From NCBI GenBank assembly GCA_032164245.1, contig JAVMKO010000143.1:42501-106500 (forward strand): DNA of 64,000 bases, read 5' to 3'. Each line of letters opens with the position of its first letter. The stretch's first letter is position 1. Shown piece by piece: positions 1 to 11,930 of the stretch. Below the pieces are notes generated by a model that did no database searches, was not told where the DNA came from, and saw only the letters and a list, made by a program, of their open reading frames with translations. Source of the DNA: Sternotherus odoratus (taxonomy: Eukaryota; Chordata; Testudines; Kinosternidae). The translations under genes and the position numbers were made by a program.

Positions 1-925
1 TGTGAGGCGCCCCGGTGGGGTCTCTTCAGCAGCCTCAGGTTTTCCGTGTTCATCCCAGTTCCCCGATCCTGGCTCGTCTGCCGGTCCCGCTCCGCTGACA
101 CCCTGCAGGGTCCCGGGCCCCTGCCTGTGTCCTGTGGAGTGAGGGGGCTGGGGGTTCAGTTTCCAGGTCTGCCACTGCGTCCCCTGTGGCCCTGGGTAAG
201 GGACGTCCGGTCCCTGCACCTTCTGCGGCTCGCAGGGTGCTGCCCCGCTGGATCTGTTCGTGTGAGATGCTCGGGGACTACGGTGATCTGGCCATAGCAA
301 GCGGGCACCGCGCCGAAGGCATTGCTTAGCCAGAGCCAAGGGCAAGCGCCAGCCGTGCCCTGCACCGAGAGAACTGTCCCACGGGCCTGCGAGCGCTCCC
401 GGCGCCGCCCGGTGCCCTCTGGAACGTCCCGCGGGGCCAGGGCAAGACGCCCAGCCAGGCTGTCCCGGGGCGGAGAGGCGGAAGATCTGGCTGCCGGAGG
501 AGGAGGCTGCTGCCCTAGGGAGTGGCCCGGGAAGGAGTCCAGAGCGGAAAGCGCAGGTGGGTGCAGTGGGGGAGCGTTGGCAGAGAGGAGCAAAGGGAGG
601 GAGCCGGGGGAAGAGGCCTGGGGGCGAAGGGGCACTTAGGTTTCTGCCACTTGGGTCAGTGAACTCTGCTGACCTGGGGGAAAGACGTCCTGAGCAGAGC
701 TCGTTAGCACAGAGGCTCGTTAGGCCAGGGCGAGGGGCTGCGGGGTGATGAGCGGGTCCTGCCTGTCTCGTGTGCTGAACCCGTCACCTCCCTGCTGAGC
801 GGGGCCCATGCCCTGGTGGCCGGCGGCAGTTTGCCACCTGCAGACGTGCCGTGCCCGTGGGGTGCTGAAGAGAGATTTGGCCCCGGGAAGGTGGGAGCTG
901 AGGCTGTGGGGCGGAGGGGGGCCGT
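1..925. other. No gene recognised (presumed MPV17 intron)
   Basis: GC-rich sequence left of the first minisatellite. I looked for the first coding exon of MPV17 (about 23 codons ending one base before a phase-1 donor) on the plus strand here and up to 7890 and did not find it. The stretch is probably intron or 5' flank of MPV17. Open frames here lack any family resemblance I can see. Confidence 0.5.
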
Positions 926-2040
926 GGTCCCGCTGTCCGGCTGGTGAGGGGTCAGGGTGCTGTGGGGCGGAGGGGGGGTCCGGCGGGTGAGGGGTCAGGG
1001 TGCTGTGGGGTGGAGGGGGGCCGTGGTCTGGCTGGTGAGGGGCAGGGTGCTGTGGGGCGGAGGGGGGGCCGTGGTCCGGCGGGTGAGGGGTCAGGGTGCT
1101 GTGGGGCGGAGGGGGGGTCCGGCGGGTGAGGGGTCAGGTGCTGTGGGGCGGAGGGGGGCCGTGGTCCGGCGGGTGAGGGGTCAGGGTGCTGTGGGGTGGA
1201 GGGGGGGCCGTGGTCCGGCGGGTGAGGGGTCAGGTGCTGTGGGGCGGAGGGGGGCCGTGGTCCGGCGGGTGAGGGGTCAGGGTGCTGTGGGGTGGAGGGG
1301 GGGCCGTGGTCCGGCGGGTGAGGGGTCAGGTGCTGTGGGGCGGAGGGGGGGTCCGGCGGGTGAGGGGCAGGGTGCTGTGGGGCGGAGGGGGGCCGTGGTC
1401 CGGCGGGTGAGGGGTCAGGGTGCTGTGGGGCGGAGGGGGGGTCCGGCGGGTGAGGGGTCAGGGTGCTGTGGGGCGGAGGGGGGGTCCGGCGGGTGAGGGG
1501 TCAGGGTGCTGTGGGGCGGAGGGGGGGTCCGGCGGGTGAGGGGTCAGGTGCTGTGGGGTGGAGGGGGGGTCCGGCGGGTGAGGGGTCATGGTGCTGTGGG
1601 GCGGAGGGGGGGTCCGGCGGGTGAGGGGTCAGGGTGCTGTGGGGCGGAGGGGGGCCGTGGTCCGGCGGGTGAGGGGTCAGGGTGCTGTGGGGCGGAGGGG
1701 GGCCGTGGTCCGGCGGGTGAAGGGTCAGGGTGCTGTGGGGCGGAGGGGGGGTCCGGCGGGTGAGGGGTCAGGGTGCTGTGGGGCGGAGGGGGGCCGTGGT
1801 CCGGTGGGTGAGGGGTCAGGGTGCTGTGGGGCGGAGGGGGGCCGTGGTCCGGCGGGTGAAGGGTCAGGGTGCTGTGGGGCGGAGGGGGGGTCCGGCGGGT
1901 GAGGGGTCAGGGTGCTGTGGGGCGGAGGGGGGCCGTGGTCCGGCGGGTGAGGGGTCAGGGTGGTGTGGGGCGGAGGGGGGGTCCGGCGGGTGAGGGGTCA
2001 GGGTGCTGTGGGGCGGAGGGGGGGTCTGGCGGGTGGGGGG
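926..2040. repeat. G-rich minisatellite, unit about 42-46 bp, roughly 24 copies
   Basis: Tandem unit built on GGGGCGGAGGGGGG, then (CC)GTGGTCCGGCGGGTGAGGGG, then TCAGGGTGCTGT. Copies differ mainly by presence or absence of the GCCGTG segment, by one-base changes (GGTGGAG, GGTGAAGG), and by loss of a G in TCAGG. The plus strand is strongly G-rich with many G-runs, so G-quadruplex folding is plausible. Open frames across it are compositional. Confidence 0.95.
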
Positions 2041-3827
2041 CAGGGTCGAGCTGCGCTCAGGTTTGTCCGCAGTGGGAAGCGGGATCCCGGCCTAGGCCCC
2101 CGGCCGGCCTGGGCGCTGGTGACCCCCAGCAGGAGGGTCACTTCTGTGTCCAGCAGCGTTTCCGCAGCAGGTCGTGGCCGGCCCGGCTCTGTGCTGCGCC
2201 CGCGGGCGGCGCGGGGCCTGGGGCTGCTCCCTGCCCTGGGCCCGGCGCCGGGGGAAGCCGGGGTGTGGTCTGTGCAGGGCTGGTGTCATTCGGGATGAAT
2301 AGCCCCTGCGCGGCTCCCAGGGACTGGGGCCCGTTTCACAGTCCCCGGGCGAGGAGAAGCGGCCTGCAGGCTCAGCCTGCCCTGGCCCTGGCTCGTCCCC
2401 TCACCCCAGCCCTCCAGGAAGCTGGCCGGCCTGATTGGGCCGCCTATCCCAGCAAGCCAGCCTCCCCCGGGGGCCCCCCCGCACACCCGGCTCCTCCTCT
2501 GCCGGGGAGGAAGGAGGGCACCGAAGTCTGCTCCGTGGCCCAGGCTGCACCATCTCACTAGCCCAGCCTTGCACACGAGAAGCCCTGGGAGTCCGCGTCT
2601 GGAGGTGCAGGGCTGCCCCAGGGCCCTTGCGTTGGGGTCCCTTGAAGCTGGGCTCCCCCGGCCAGGCTACTGGGCCTCTGGGGCCCAGCCCCCCAGTGTC
2701 GGGCTCCCCCTGGCCAGGGCACAGCACTGGCTGCTCTCTGCGCTGCCCTTCAGAAGACCCCCCCGGGGGGGGCTGCAGGCTGGCACGTGGCCCCAGCGGG
2801 TTTGGTGCCAGGCAGGCCGGGGTCGGGTGAGGCCAGCCTGCAGTGGTGCCCCATTGAATGTACGTGGCCTGATGCCCTGAGGAGGGGTGTGCGCAGCCCA
2901 GGAGAACCGCCGGGCCACGGAGCCGCCGGGCCACGGAGCCGCCAGGCCGAGCGTGGCTCAGGGTTCTGGCCTGGCCCCAGGGGGAGAGGAGGGGACCGAG
3001 TGCCAGCCGGGGATGGCAGCTGCCCAGGTGAAGTCATCGCGGCGGAGAGCTGGAGCTAATCTCCCCGGACGCCGGCTGCTTCCTGGCACAGGACCTGCTC
3101 CCCATTACGCTTGGCAGGGGCTGGGGGGCGAGACGCACTGTCAGTGCCTCCCCCGCTGGCCCGGGTCCCAGCCGCTCTAGGGATGAATCAATGAAACCTG
3201 CCGGCTGCCCATTCATCAGTGGGGGACGGAGAGGAGCTGGCGGAAGCGCTGCCCAGGGAGACGCAGCTCGGGGGCTCTGGGCCCGCTAGCCCAAGTTCCC
3301 CCCTCCCCCCCCCGCCTGGCCACCCTCGGACACGCTGGAATGTGGGCGCTCCCCTTAGCACCATCCACGGCACGCCCGCCTCATCCCTCGCCCGGGCGCC
3401 TTCACCGCCTCTCCCTCTTCCTGGTGCGATGGGGCGGGTGACCTAGTACCCGGGCCGGGCACAGACCCACCCGGGAGCGGGGCCCCATCGCGCCCCCCCC
3501 CACAAAGCCTTGGAAGGAGCAGCGAAGTTCTGCTCTGTCTGCACCGAGGGCCACGGTGAAGCCAGGGCCCACCCGCTGTTCCCCAGGTGCCGGTTGCTGC
3601 TGGCAGGGCAGGGTGTGCGGCTGGCACGGCGTCGGGCTGGTCTCCGGCCAGTGTCCTGCTTGGGCGAACAGAAGGTGGGAGCCGGACCCCTGGGCTAGTG
3701 GGGCCGGTGCCTGAGCCAGGCCACCTCAGACCTTTGCTGGGAGCCCGCGGGGAGCAGAGCCGCTGCCCAGGACCCTAGCGCCAATCCGCAGGCCTCAGCA
3801 GCGGGGCCGGGGCTCAGGGCGGGCGCT
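2041..3827. other. No gene recognised between two minisatellites
   Basis: GC-rich, largely unique-looking sequence. I recognise neither exons nor mobile elements. A short C-run (3300-3318) and AT-poor composition are the only visible peculiarities. It is presumably MPV17 intron. Confidence 0.4.
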
Positions 3828-5487
3828 GACTCGATGGGACTCGGGGCGGCGCTGATGGGACTCGGGGCGGCGCTGATGGGACTCGGGGCGGTGCTGATGG
3901 GACTCGGGGCGGCGCTGACTCGATGGGACTCGGGGCGGCGCTGATGGGACTCGGGGTGGCGCTGATGGGACTCGGGGCGGCGCTGACTCGATGGGACTCG
4001 GGGCGGCGCTGATGGGACTCGGGGCGGCGTTGACTCGATGGGACTCGGGGCGGCGCTGATGGGACTCGGGGCGGCGCTGACTCGATGGACTCGGGGCGGC
4101 GCTGATGGGACTTGGGGCGGTGTTGACTCGATGGGACTCAGGGCGGTGCTGATGGGACTCGGGGCGGCGCTGACTCGATGGACTCGGGGCGGCGCTGATG
4201 GGACTTGGGGCGGTGTTGACTCGATGGGACTCAGGGCGGTGCTGATGGGACTCGGGGCGGCGTTGACTCGATGGGACTGGGGGCGGCGCTGATGGGACTC
4301 GGGGCGGTGTTGACTCGATGGGACTCGGGGCGGGCGCTGACTCGATGGGACTGGGGGCGGTGTTGACTCGATGGGACTGGGGGCGGCGCTGATGGGACTC
4401 GGGGCGGCGTTGACTCGATGGGACTCGGGGCGGCGCTGATGGGACTCGGGGCGGCGTTGACTCGATGGGACTCGGGGCGGTGTTGACTCGATGGGACTGG
4501 GGGCGGCGCTGATGGGACTCGGGGCGGCGTTGACTCGATGGGACTCGGGGCGGGCGCTGACTCGATGGGACTCGGGGCGGTGTTGACTCGATGGGACTCG
4601 GGGCGGCGCTGATGGGACTCGGGGCGGGCGTTGACTCGATGGGACTCGGGGCGGCGCTGATGGGACTCGGGGCGGCGTTGACTCAATGGGACTCGGGGCG
4701 GCGCTGATGGGACTCGGGGGCGGCGTTGACTCGATGGGACTCGGGGCGGCGCTGACTCGATGGGACTCGGGGCGGCGCTGATGGGACTCGGGGCGGCGTT
4801 GACTCGATGGGACTCGGGGCGGCGCTGATGGGACTCGGGGCGGCGTTGACTCGATGGACTAGGGGCGGCGTTGACTCGATGGGACTCAGGGCGGTGTTGA
4901 CTCGATGGGACTCGGGGTGGCGCTGATGGGACTCGGGGCGGCGCTGACTCGATGGGACTCGGGGCGGCGCTGATGGGACTCGGGGCGGCGCTGATGGGAC
5001 TCGGGGCGGCGTTGACTCGATGGGACTCGGGGCGGCGTTGACTCGATGGGACTCAGGGCGGTGTTGACTCGATGGGACTCGGGGTGGCGCTGATGGGACT
5101 CGGGGCGGCGTTGACTCGATGGACTAGGGGCGGGCGCTGACTCGATGGGACTCGGGGCGGTGTTGACTCGATGGGACTCGGGGCGGTGCTGATGGGACTC
5201 GGGGCGGCGTTGACTCGATGGGACTCGGGGCGGCGCGGATGGGACTCGGGGCGGCGTTGACTCGATGGGACTCGGGGCGGCGTTGACTCGATGGGACTCG
5301 GGGCGGCGTTGACTCGATGGGACTCGGGGCGGCGCTGATGGGACTCGGGGCGGCGTTGACTCGTTGGGACTCGGGGCGGCGCTGATGGGACTCGAGGCGC
5401 CGTTGACTCGATGGGACTCGGGGCGGCGCTGACTCGATGGGACTCGGGGCGGCGCTGACTCGATGGGACTCGGGGCGGCGCTGACTG
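3828..5487. repeat. Two-form minisatellite, about 21 and 26 bp units, roughly 70 copies
   Basis: The core is GATGGGACTCGGGGCGGCGCT, alternating irregularly with a form that carries an extra GACTC before the next GATGGG. Variants include GGTGTT, GGGCGC and GACTAGGGG forms, and some one-base indels. Interspersed short and long units give a higher-order pattern. Antisense frames read as Ser/Pro/Arg-rich repeats and are artefacts. Confidence 0.95.
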
Positions 5488-6369
5488 ACGGCCTGGTGCC
5501 CGCGGGATCCTGCTCCGTGCGCGGCACAGGCCTCGGCCGCAGGCGGTGGGGAAGAAGTGGCAGGTCTGGGCGAGGGACCCGTCCCGAGCTGCCAAAGCCA
5601 GTGACCTATTTTAGAGGCTCAGGTTTTCGAAGCCAAATGACGCCGCCGGCTCTTCCGGGCCCGCGCAGCCCTTGGCCCTGCTCAGCGAGCCGGTGCCAGC
5701 GGCGGGAGAGGAGACGCAGGGCCTGACATCAGCAGAGGCTGCGGCAGAGCCCAGGCAGCGCGGGCCAGGGGCTATGGCAGGGAGCGGCAGACTCTGCCCC
5801 CCAGCACCTGCCCTCGGGGCTCCCCAACGGGACCCGCAGGCTGCTGGCTTCTGGGGCTGCTGTAGGGTCAGCAGACAGGAGGGGAGCCCTGAAATCACCA
5901 GCGCTCCCCCGAAAGCCAGGCCGGGGAGCTGCGCAGGCTGGGGCCAGAGCTGCCTTTGGCCTGGCATGTTCCCAGCTGCCTTTTAGCCACGAATGAGCCC
6001 TCGCTGGCTCAGGCCTTCCCGCAAGACTTCACCAGGAGCCCCCGGCCGCTCTCGGGGGCGTTGGCACGGTGATCAGGGCCCCGTGGCCAGCTGGGTCTCA
6101 CAATGGCTCTGTGGCCGTTACCGGGAGCCTCCAGCCATGCGGGGACACACGTCTGTCTCACCCGCGCCGGGGGGCGGCAGGGCTTGCTATGTTTTGCCTT
6201 TGATCCGCCCCGGCGTGCCGGGGGTGACCGCTGGGCAGAGCTGGAGGGGGCGGTATGCACAGCCTCCGGGAGCCTGGCCTGGAGCTGCCTCAAGGGACGT
6301 GGGCAGCCCTCGTGACTGGCAGCCCCGCTCTGGCCCCAGGGTGCAGGGGGATGCACTAAGGGGCCTGTG
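5488..6369. other. No gene recognised
   Basis: GC-rich sequence after the minisatellite and before an antisense CR1. I see no exon or mobile element that I can name. Confidence 0.35.
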
Positions 6370-7384
6370 AACATCCGAACGGCCGGACTGGGTCAGACCA
6401 AGGGTCCATCCAGCCAGTGTCCTGTCTCCCGACAGTGACCAGTGCCAGGCGCCCCAACACGGAATCATCCAGAAATCCAACCCCTGTCGCCCATTCCCAG
6501 CTCCTGGCAAACAGAGGCTAAGGACCCCCGCCCTGCCCAGCCTGGCGAATAGCCATTGATGGACCTGTCCTCCATGAACTTCTCTAGTTCTTGTTTGGAC
6601 CTTGTTATAGTCTTGGCCTTCACAACATCCCCTGGCAAGGAGTTCCACAGGCTGACTGTGCGTTGTGTGAAGAAATACTTCCTCTGTTTGTTTTAAACCT
6701 GCTGCCTGTTCATTTCATTTGGTGACCCCTCGTTCTTGTGTTATGAGAAGGAGTAAATAACACTTCAGAGAATCTCAGGGTTGGAAGGGATCTCAGGAGG
6801 TATCTAGTCCAACCCCCTGCTCAAAGCAGGACCAACCCCAACTACATCATCCCATTCCTTATTTACTTTCTCCACACCAGTCATGATTTTATAGACCTCT
6901 ATTGTATCCATCCTCAGTCATCTCTTTTCCAAGCTGAAAAGTTCCAGTCTTATTAATCTCTCCTCATATGGCAGCTGTTCTATCCCCGTAATCATTGTGT
7001 TGCCCTTCTCTGAACCTTTTCCAATTCCAATAGATCTTTTTTGAGATGGGGCGACCACACCTGCCCGCAGTATTCAGGGGTGGGCGTCCCAGGAATGTAT
7101 AGAGAGGCAATGTATTTTCTGTCTTATTATCGATAGTGGTTCCTAATATTTTATTGTTTTTTTAACTTCGGCTGTACATTGCGCGGATGTTTTCAGAGAA
7201 CTATCCACAGTGACTCCGAGATCTCTCTCTTGAGCGGTAACAGCTAATTTAGACCCATCATTTTATATGTCTAGCTGGGATAATGTTTTCCCATGTGCAA
7301 TACTTTGCATTTAAAACCACTGAATTTCATCTGCCATTTTGTTGCCCAGTAACACAGTTTTCTGAGAATCCTTTTGTAGCTGTG
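6370..7384 (-). mobile_element. CR1 LINE, 3' part, antisense
   Basis: On the minus strand this reads as the end of a CR1-type reverse transcriptase ORF plus its 3' UTR. A decayed frame near 7271-7400 keeps the KWQMKF...KCKVLHMGKH-like segment typical of the CR1 RT C-terminus. On the plus strand the hallmark order is the CAGACTGGGTCAGACC-like end, the GGAGTTCCACAGGCTGACTGTGCG block, and the CTTTTCCAAGCTGAAAAG block. A second CR1 end is inserted at about 6766-6861. Similar copies are at 32701-33779 and 59035-59205. Confidence 0.85.
6766..6861 (-). mobile_element. CR1 3'-end fragment nested in another CR1
   Basis: A short piece beginning AGAATCTCAGGGTTGGAAGG and ending in CCCCAACTACATCATCCC interrupts the older CR1 between AATAACACTT and CCTTATTTAC, which are adjacent in other copies of that family. 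It matches the 3' end of the CR1 at 30964-31250, so it is a severely 5'-truncated insertion. Confidence 0.75.
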
Positions 7385-7665
7385 ACGGTGCTGTTTCTGG
7401 CAGGGCCCAGAGCCAGACAAAGAGAAGACTTTGGTTTCACCCCACTGGCTAACCACAAGTCACACAAGCAATCCCCTTAGACACTCCAGATTCCCAGTAT
7501 CACCACCAGCAGCCACCTGTCCTGGGGATCAATGGTTATGAAAACCAATCCCCCAAATAAAGAAATCGGTTCTCCCCAATTCCAAAGAATCAGGCCCCAG
7601 ACCCAGGTCAATATACAAATTAGATCTTACCACAAATCACACTGTTGCCAACCCGTTAGAATCTA
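7385..7665 (-). mobile_element. LTR family B, partial copy, antisense
   Basis: Reverse complement of the 3' half of the LTR seen at 23549-24752, 28829-30490 and 34600-35690. It carries the GTGACTTGTGGTTAGCCAGT, GGTTTTCATAACCATTG and TTGACCTGGGTCTGGGG blocks. It is truncated at both ends and abuts the CR1 at 7384. Confidence 0.85.
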
Positions 7666-7894
7666 AAACCTGTGCGGTGCATCTACACTGCAGAAGGGCG
7701 TTCAGCCCGCGGGGCTATGAGATGTTTGGGCTCCAGGCCGAGCCAGCTGAGCTGGGCCAGCGCGGTTGTGCGGAGCCCTGCCCTGATCTGCAGGACGGGG
7801 GGCATGTCGGATTATCCCTCCGCGGCGACTGTGGGGACGGGGGGAGGGGGCAGCAGGCGTCCGCGTTCCTAACCCCGGTGGATGCTTTGCCCAG

Positions 7895-8010
7895 GGTCCC
7901 TGGTGGGAGCGGGAGACGTGATCTCTCAGCAGCTGGTGGAGAGAAGGGGCCTGGCCGGGCACAGTAGCCGCAGGACGCTGAAGATGATGGCCATTGGCTT
8001 CTGCTTTGTG
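7895..8010 (+). CDS. MPV17: MPV17, coding exon 2 of the family (residues about 24-62)
   Basis: MPV17 is a small four-helix inner mitochondrial membrane protein of the Mpv17/PMP22 family. It is linked to deoxynucleotide supply and mtDNA maintenance, and its human loss causes hepatocerebral mtDNA depletion. This exon translates to [18 protein letters not shown] followed by a basic loop and MMAIGFCFV, closely matching the family's GDxISQQ...ERRG block at the end of helix 1. It has an acceptor (TTTGCCCAG) and a donor (GTGAGT). One base is carried from the preceding exon and the exon ends in phase 0, giving 39 codons. The first coding exon (about 23 residues, starting at Met) is not in the window. 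With it, the six exons here sum to 176 residues, the usual family length. Confidence 0.95.
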
Positions 8011-8489
8011 GTGAGTCTGTCCCCGCAGAGCAGCGGGCTGTGCGCACCGGCAGGCGGAGCTGGCCTGGCACCGGGCGTGCGCGGAGCAGAGCCGGCAGCC
8101 GGCAGCGGCTGCAGAATTCTACCTCCCTGCAGCAGCCGTGGGACTCTGCCGTGCTGGGGGAGAGCCGGATGTGGGGCCTTGGCGTAGCGCCCCGCTGGGG
8201 CAGGAGGAGCTGCCGGGCCCTGCAGTCTGCGCCGCGGCAGGCGAGGTGCTGGAACCAGCGGGAGCCAAGTCGATTACGTGGCACGTGGCCGCTCCCAAGG
8301 CCTTCTTTCGAACAACTCGCCGGGGAGAGGGAGCAGCTCCCCGGGACCGGCCCAGCAAGGGGCACCAGCTACCCCTCCACAGGCTGCAGTTCTCACCCCG
8401 GAGCTCGGCCTCCGCCCGGCCAGCGCGGGCAGACAGGCGGGTCCCTAAGGGCCAGGCCGCCAGGCGCCATCTGCACCCGGGTCTCCGCC

Positions 8490-9294
8490 TGCCCCAGAGC
8501 CCCCGGGTCTTCCTGCCTGCCCCAGAGCCCCCGGGTCTTCCCGCCTGCCCCAGAGCCCCCGGGTCTTCCCACCTGCCCCAGAGCCCCCCCGGTCTTCCCG
8601 CCTGCCCCAGAGCCCCCCCGGTCTTCCCGCCTGCCCCAGAGCCCCCCGGGTCTTCCCGCCTGCCCCAGAGCCCCCCGGGTCTTCCCGCCTGCCCCAGAGC
8701 CCCCGGGTCTTCCCGCCTGCCCCAGAGCCCCCGGGTCGCCTCCGCCTGCCCCAGAGCCCCCCGGGTCTTCCCGCCTGCCCCAGAGCCCCCCGGGTCTTCC
8801 CGCCTGCCCCAGAGCCCCCCGGGTCTTCCCGCCTGCCCCAGAGCCCCCCGGGTCTTCCCGCCTGCCCCAGAGCCCCCCGGGTCTTCCCGCCTGCCCCAGA
8901 GCCCCCCGGGTCTTCCTGCCTGCCCCAGAGCCCCCCGGGTCTTCCTGCCTGCCCCAGAGCCCCCGGGTCGCCTACGCCTGCCCCAGAGCCCCCCGGGTCT
9001 TCCCGCCTTCCCCAGAGCCCCCCGGGTCTTCCCGCCTGCCCCAGAGCCCCCCGGGTCTTCCCGCCTGCCCCAGAGCCCCCCGGGTCTTCCCGCCTGCCCC
9101 AGAGCCCCCGGGTCTTCCCGCCTGCCCCAGAGCCCCCGGGTCTTCCTGCCTGCCCCAGAGCCCCCCGGGTCTTCCTGCCTGCCCCAGAGCCCCCGGGTCG
9201 CCTCCGCCTGCCCCAGAGCCCCCGGGTCGCCTCCGCCTGCCCCAGAGCCCCCGGGTCGCCTCCGCCTGCCCCAGAGCCCCCGGGTTTTTGCCTG
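8490..9294. repeat. Minisatellite, unit about 27-28 bp, roughly 29 copies
   Basis: The unit is CCCGGGTCTTCCCGCCTGCC plus CCAGAGCC, with C-run length variation. A second unit type replaces TCTTCCCG with TCGCCTCCG. The array lies in the MPV17 intron between the exons at 7895 and 9983 and ends against an LTR at 9296. Long Pro-rich frames across it are artefacts. Confidence 0.95.
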
Positions 9295-9295
9295 C

Positions 9296-9888
9296 TGTAA
9301 CGAAGTAGGAATACTGTGTGTGTGCCTCAGTTTCCCCTATGCAGTTCTTAAGGAATAGGGGCTGACACTGGAAGCAAGGAGGCAACCCCTCCCCCTCAAG
9401 GAGGCATCCCAGATGCTGTAATCTGACCCCAGGTGGGGGAGAGAGGTCAGGTGATACCTCCAGCCCGGGAAAGGGACAAAGGAGAGCAGGGAGGGGCTGA
9501 AGGGGGAGTAGTCAGTCTGGGTCTGGCTGGAGAGGGGAGAGCAGCGATCTCACTCTCTGGCTCCAAGATGGATCCAGCTGAGGGCTCACGCTTGCTGCAT
9601 GGTCTGTGATTAGAAGTCATCGAATAAACCTGTTGTACTGGCTGGCTGAGAATCACGTTTGACTGTGGATTTGGGGTGCAGAACCCATGGGCTCCCCCAG
9701 GACCCCGGCCAGGCGGGCTTGCTGGGGGAAGCACACGGAGGGGCAGAAGGTGCTGAATGCTCCGAGGTCAGACCCAGGAAGGTGGAAGTGGGGACCCCTG
9801 AAGCTCCTGGCCAAGGGGCCCTCCACCCGGAGTCTGGTCTGGCTTCCTAGGGAGCGGTTCCAGAGCATCGCCCGGGCGCTCCATGACA
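9296..9888 (+). mobile_element. Solo LTR, family A, internally shortened
   Basis: It starts TGTAACGAAGTAGGAATACTGTG and ends GCGCTCCATGACA, with the family's AATAAACCTG signal near 9624. At 593 bp it is shorter than the 770-789 bp norm and lacks the CAGGAGCCCAGAATCTGGGT segment. It joins the minisatellite on its left and lies only about 95 bp before the next MPV17 exon. No clean target duplication is visible. Confidence 0.88.
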
Positions 9889-9982
9889 CAGGGATAGATC
9901 CTCATTCTATGGGCAGGGTGAAGATGGAGGCTCCAGGGGGCTGTTTTGAGGTACAGGGGCCCGCCCCCCCTTTCTCCTGCAG

Positions 9983-10075
9983 GGCCCTGTGGTGGGAGGC
10001 TGGTACCAGATCCTGGATCGACTTGTCTCGGGAAACACCAGGATGGCGGCGTTGAAGAAGATGGTGCTGGATCAG
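9983..10075 (+). CDS. MPV17: MPV17 exon (GPVVGGWY block, 31 codons)
   Basis: Phase-0 exon translating to [18 protein letters not shown] and onward to LKKMVLDQ. The GPVxGGWY...LDR...ALKKMxLDQ pattern is a strong MPV17 signature around the second transmembrane helix. The acceptor is TTTCTCCTGCAG and the donor CAG|GTCTGT. The length equals that of the mammalian exon. Confidence 0.96.
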
Positions 10076-10134
10076 GTCTGTGAAGGGAGCGTTTCTGGGC
10101 CAGGACTTTGGGGACTGGGTGCATGGGGAGGGTA

Positions 10135-10455
10135 TACCTGGGGGGGGGTGCCCGGGGGGTCAGGGAGGGGGGTGCCCGTGGGGTGACGGAGGGGGCCGCA
10201 GGAGGGGGGTTCTGGGGGGGTGAGGGATGGGGCTGCGGGAGGGGGGGCCCATGGGGTGAGGGAGGGGGCCGTGGGAGGGGGGTGCCTGGGGGGTCAGGGA
10301 GGGGGGTGCCCGTGGGGTGAGGGGTGGGGCTTGCGGGAGGGGGGTTCTGGGGGGTGAGGGATGGGGCTGTGGGAGGGGGGGCCCATGGGGTGAGGGAGGG
10401 GGGCCACGGGAGGGAGGGGGCTGCGGGAGGGGGGGCCCGTGGGGTGAGGGGTACA
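10135..10455. repeat. G-rich short tandem array
   Basis: Irregular repeats of GGGGTGAGGGAGGGGGCC(G/A)(T/C)GGGAGGGGGG with GGGTGCCCGTGGGGTGA variants, in the MPV17 intron just after the exon ending at 10075. The plus strand is dense in G-runs. Confidence 0.85.
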
Positions 10456-10820
10456 TCTGCCCTTGCATCCGGGGCATTTGTACAACCATTTCCTGGGCTG
10501 GGGATCCCCCCAGCCCCCCCCCAGCCCCCGGCCAGTGCCAGCTGAAGGAAGGTGTTTCCCAGGCCATGTGCCCCCGAGAGTCCTGGCCATTACCGTGGAA
10601 ACGGGCCTCGGGCACCCCCTCCCCCTTGGCTGCCCCATGAACCGTGGGTCCCTGCATTTGGGCAGAGAGGTGCAGCCTCCGGCCCCCCCAGAACTCAGGC
10701 CAGACCCCCGGCCCTGCCCCGCGACTGGCCAGGCTGAGCGAGAGGTTTCAGCAAGGCCAGGTTCTGGAGCGGGCCCAGCCCGAGGGGCACTGCCGGGCAC
10801 TCACTCCCGGCTCCGTTCAG

Positions 10821-10916
10821 GGGGCGTTTGCACCTTGCTTCCTGGGCTGCTTCCTGGCCATCGCCGGGGCACTCAACGGCCTGTCCGCCGAGGAGACCTG
10901 GGCCAAGCTCCGACGG
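10821..10916 (+). CDS. MPV17: MPV17 exon (FAPCFLGCF block, 32 codons)
   Basis: Phase-0 exon reading [20 protein letters not shown] and then [12 protein letters not shown]. This is the conserved third-helix region of MPV17, with the PCFLGCF motif and the NGLSxxxxWAKLxR loop. The acceptor is CCGTTCAG and the donor CGG|GTGAGT. Confidence 0.96.
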
Positions 10917-11269
10917 GTGAGTCCCGGGCCACTTCCTGTCCCAAACTGCGGGGGTGCTGCCCTGGGGGAGGCAGGGGGAGGGGCAGGTTATCGGAGTCCC
11001 CCAGCAGGAGCCCCTGGGGAGCGGGGGACTAAGGGGGGAGGGGTCATTACTGGAGCGCTGTGAGCCCCTGCTAGCCCCCCAGGTCCCCAAGAGGGGGTGG
11101 ACTGGGGCCCGGGGCCCTCCCGCCCCTGCTCTCCAGGCCCAGCCCGCGTCGGGGTCCCCAGGGGGGGAGTTTGGGGGCTGGGGAGGGGCAGCCCCCGCGG
11201 GATGTGTCCCTGTCTCCCGGGGGCCAGTGGCAGGTGTCTCGTCTACACCGTGGTCTAAGCAACGCACGC

Positions 11270-11362
11270 GGCTGAGTCAGCAAACGTGTGAATCACCCGG
11301 CGAGCGGTGCCCCGGCGCCCCCCCGCGGCCCCCGGCTGTGAGTCAGCGCAGCCGTGAGTCAC
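11270..11362 (+). promoter_or_regulatory. Cluster of AP-1/MARE-like motifs
   Basis: Three motifs lie within 93 bp of the MPV17 intron: GGCTGAGTCAGCA (11270-11282, 12 of 13 positions of the palindromic Maf recognition element), TGAGTCAGCG (11339-11348) and TGAGTCAC (11355-11362). Such clusters can bind AP-1, NRF2 or small Maf factors. Function is inferred from motif density only. Confidence 0.35.
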
Positions 11363-11930
11363 CGGGACCGGGGCCAGCCGCTCCCCCCGCCTGGCAGCTC
11401 CGGCTCTCGCCGGGACCCTCTGCCCGGCACCCAGCAGGGAGACTCTGCCCGGGCTGCTTCCTCCCTCAGGAGCTGCCTGGGGGCACCAGGCCACGTGCCA
11501 GGCCGGCGCTGGGCCTGCTGCCCCTGCACGCCTGGCTGCCAGGGGATCCATCCCTAAAGGACCTGCCCCTGCCCGTGCCCCCCACCGGCCCCCGGCTCGG
11601 GGAGCAGCCAGCGTGGCCCGTGGAGAGCGCTGGTCTTTGGTGGCCAGGGCAGGCTTTGCGGTGTGTGTCTGGGAGCTGGCGAGCCCCTCCCTGCGGGGCA
11701 TCCCGCCTGGGGGGGGAGGGCTCCCCGCGGGCACCGGCCGGGGCCGCCGGCCTGGCAGGGCTGAGCCCATACCCCAGCGGGGGCACAGCCCGATGCCGCC
11801 TGGCGCTGGGCGGGTCCCTGGCGTGGCCCACGCCCATCGCCCAGCCTGGGGGACCCGCGGCAGCGCTGCGTGGGGCCAGGGTGAGCCCGGCGGGGGGGGG
11901 GGGGGGCTGCTTCGCGCCCACCCGCCGGGA

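Noticed and set aside
926..5487. Possible CRISPR-like arrays (regular short units)
   Set aside because: Units are directly contiguous with no unique spacers, and the genome is vertebrate. They are minisatellites.
6103..6315. Frame starting MALWPLPG as a candidate first MPV17 exon
   Set aside because: Only the first few residues resemble the family start; no HPW...Q..TAG-type continuation and no donor in the right phase.
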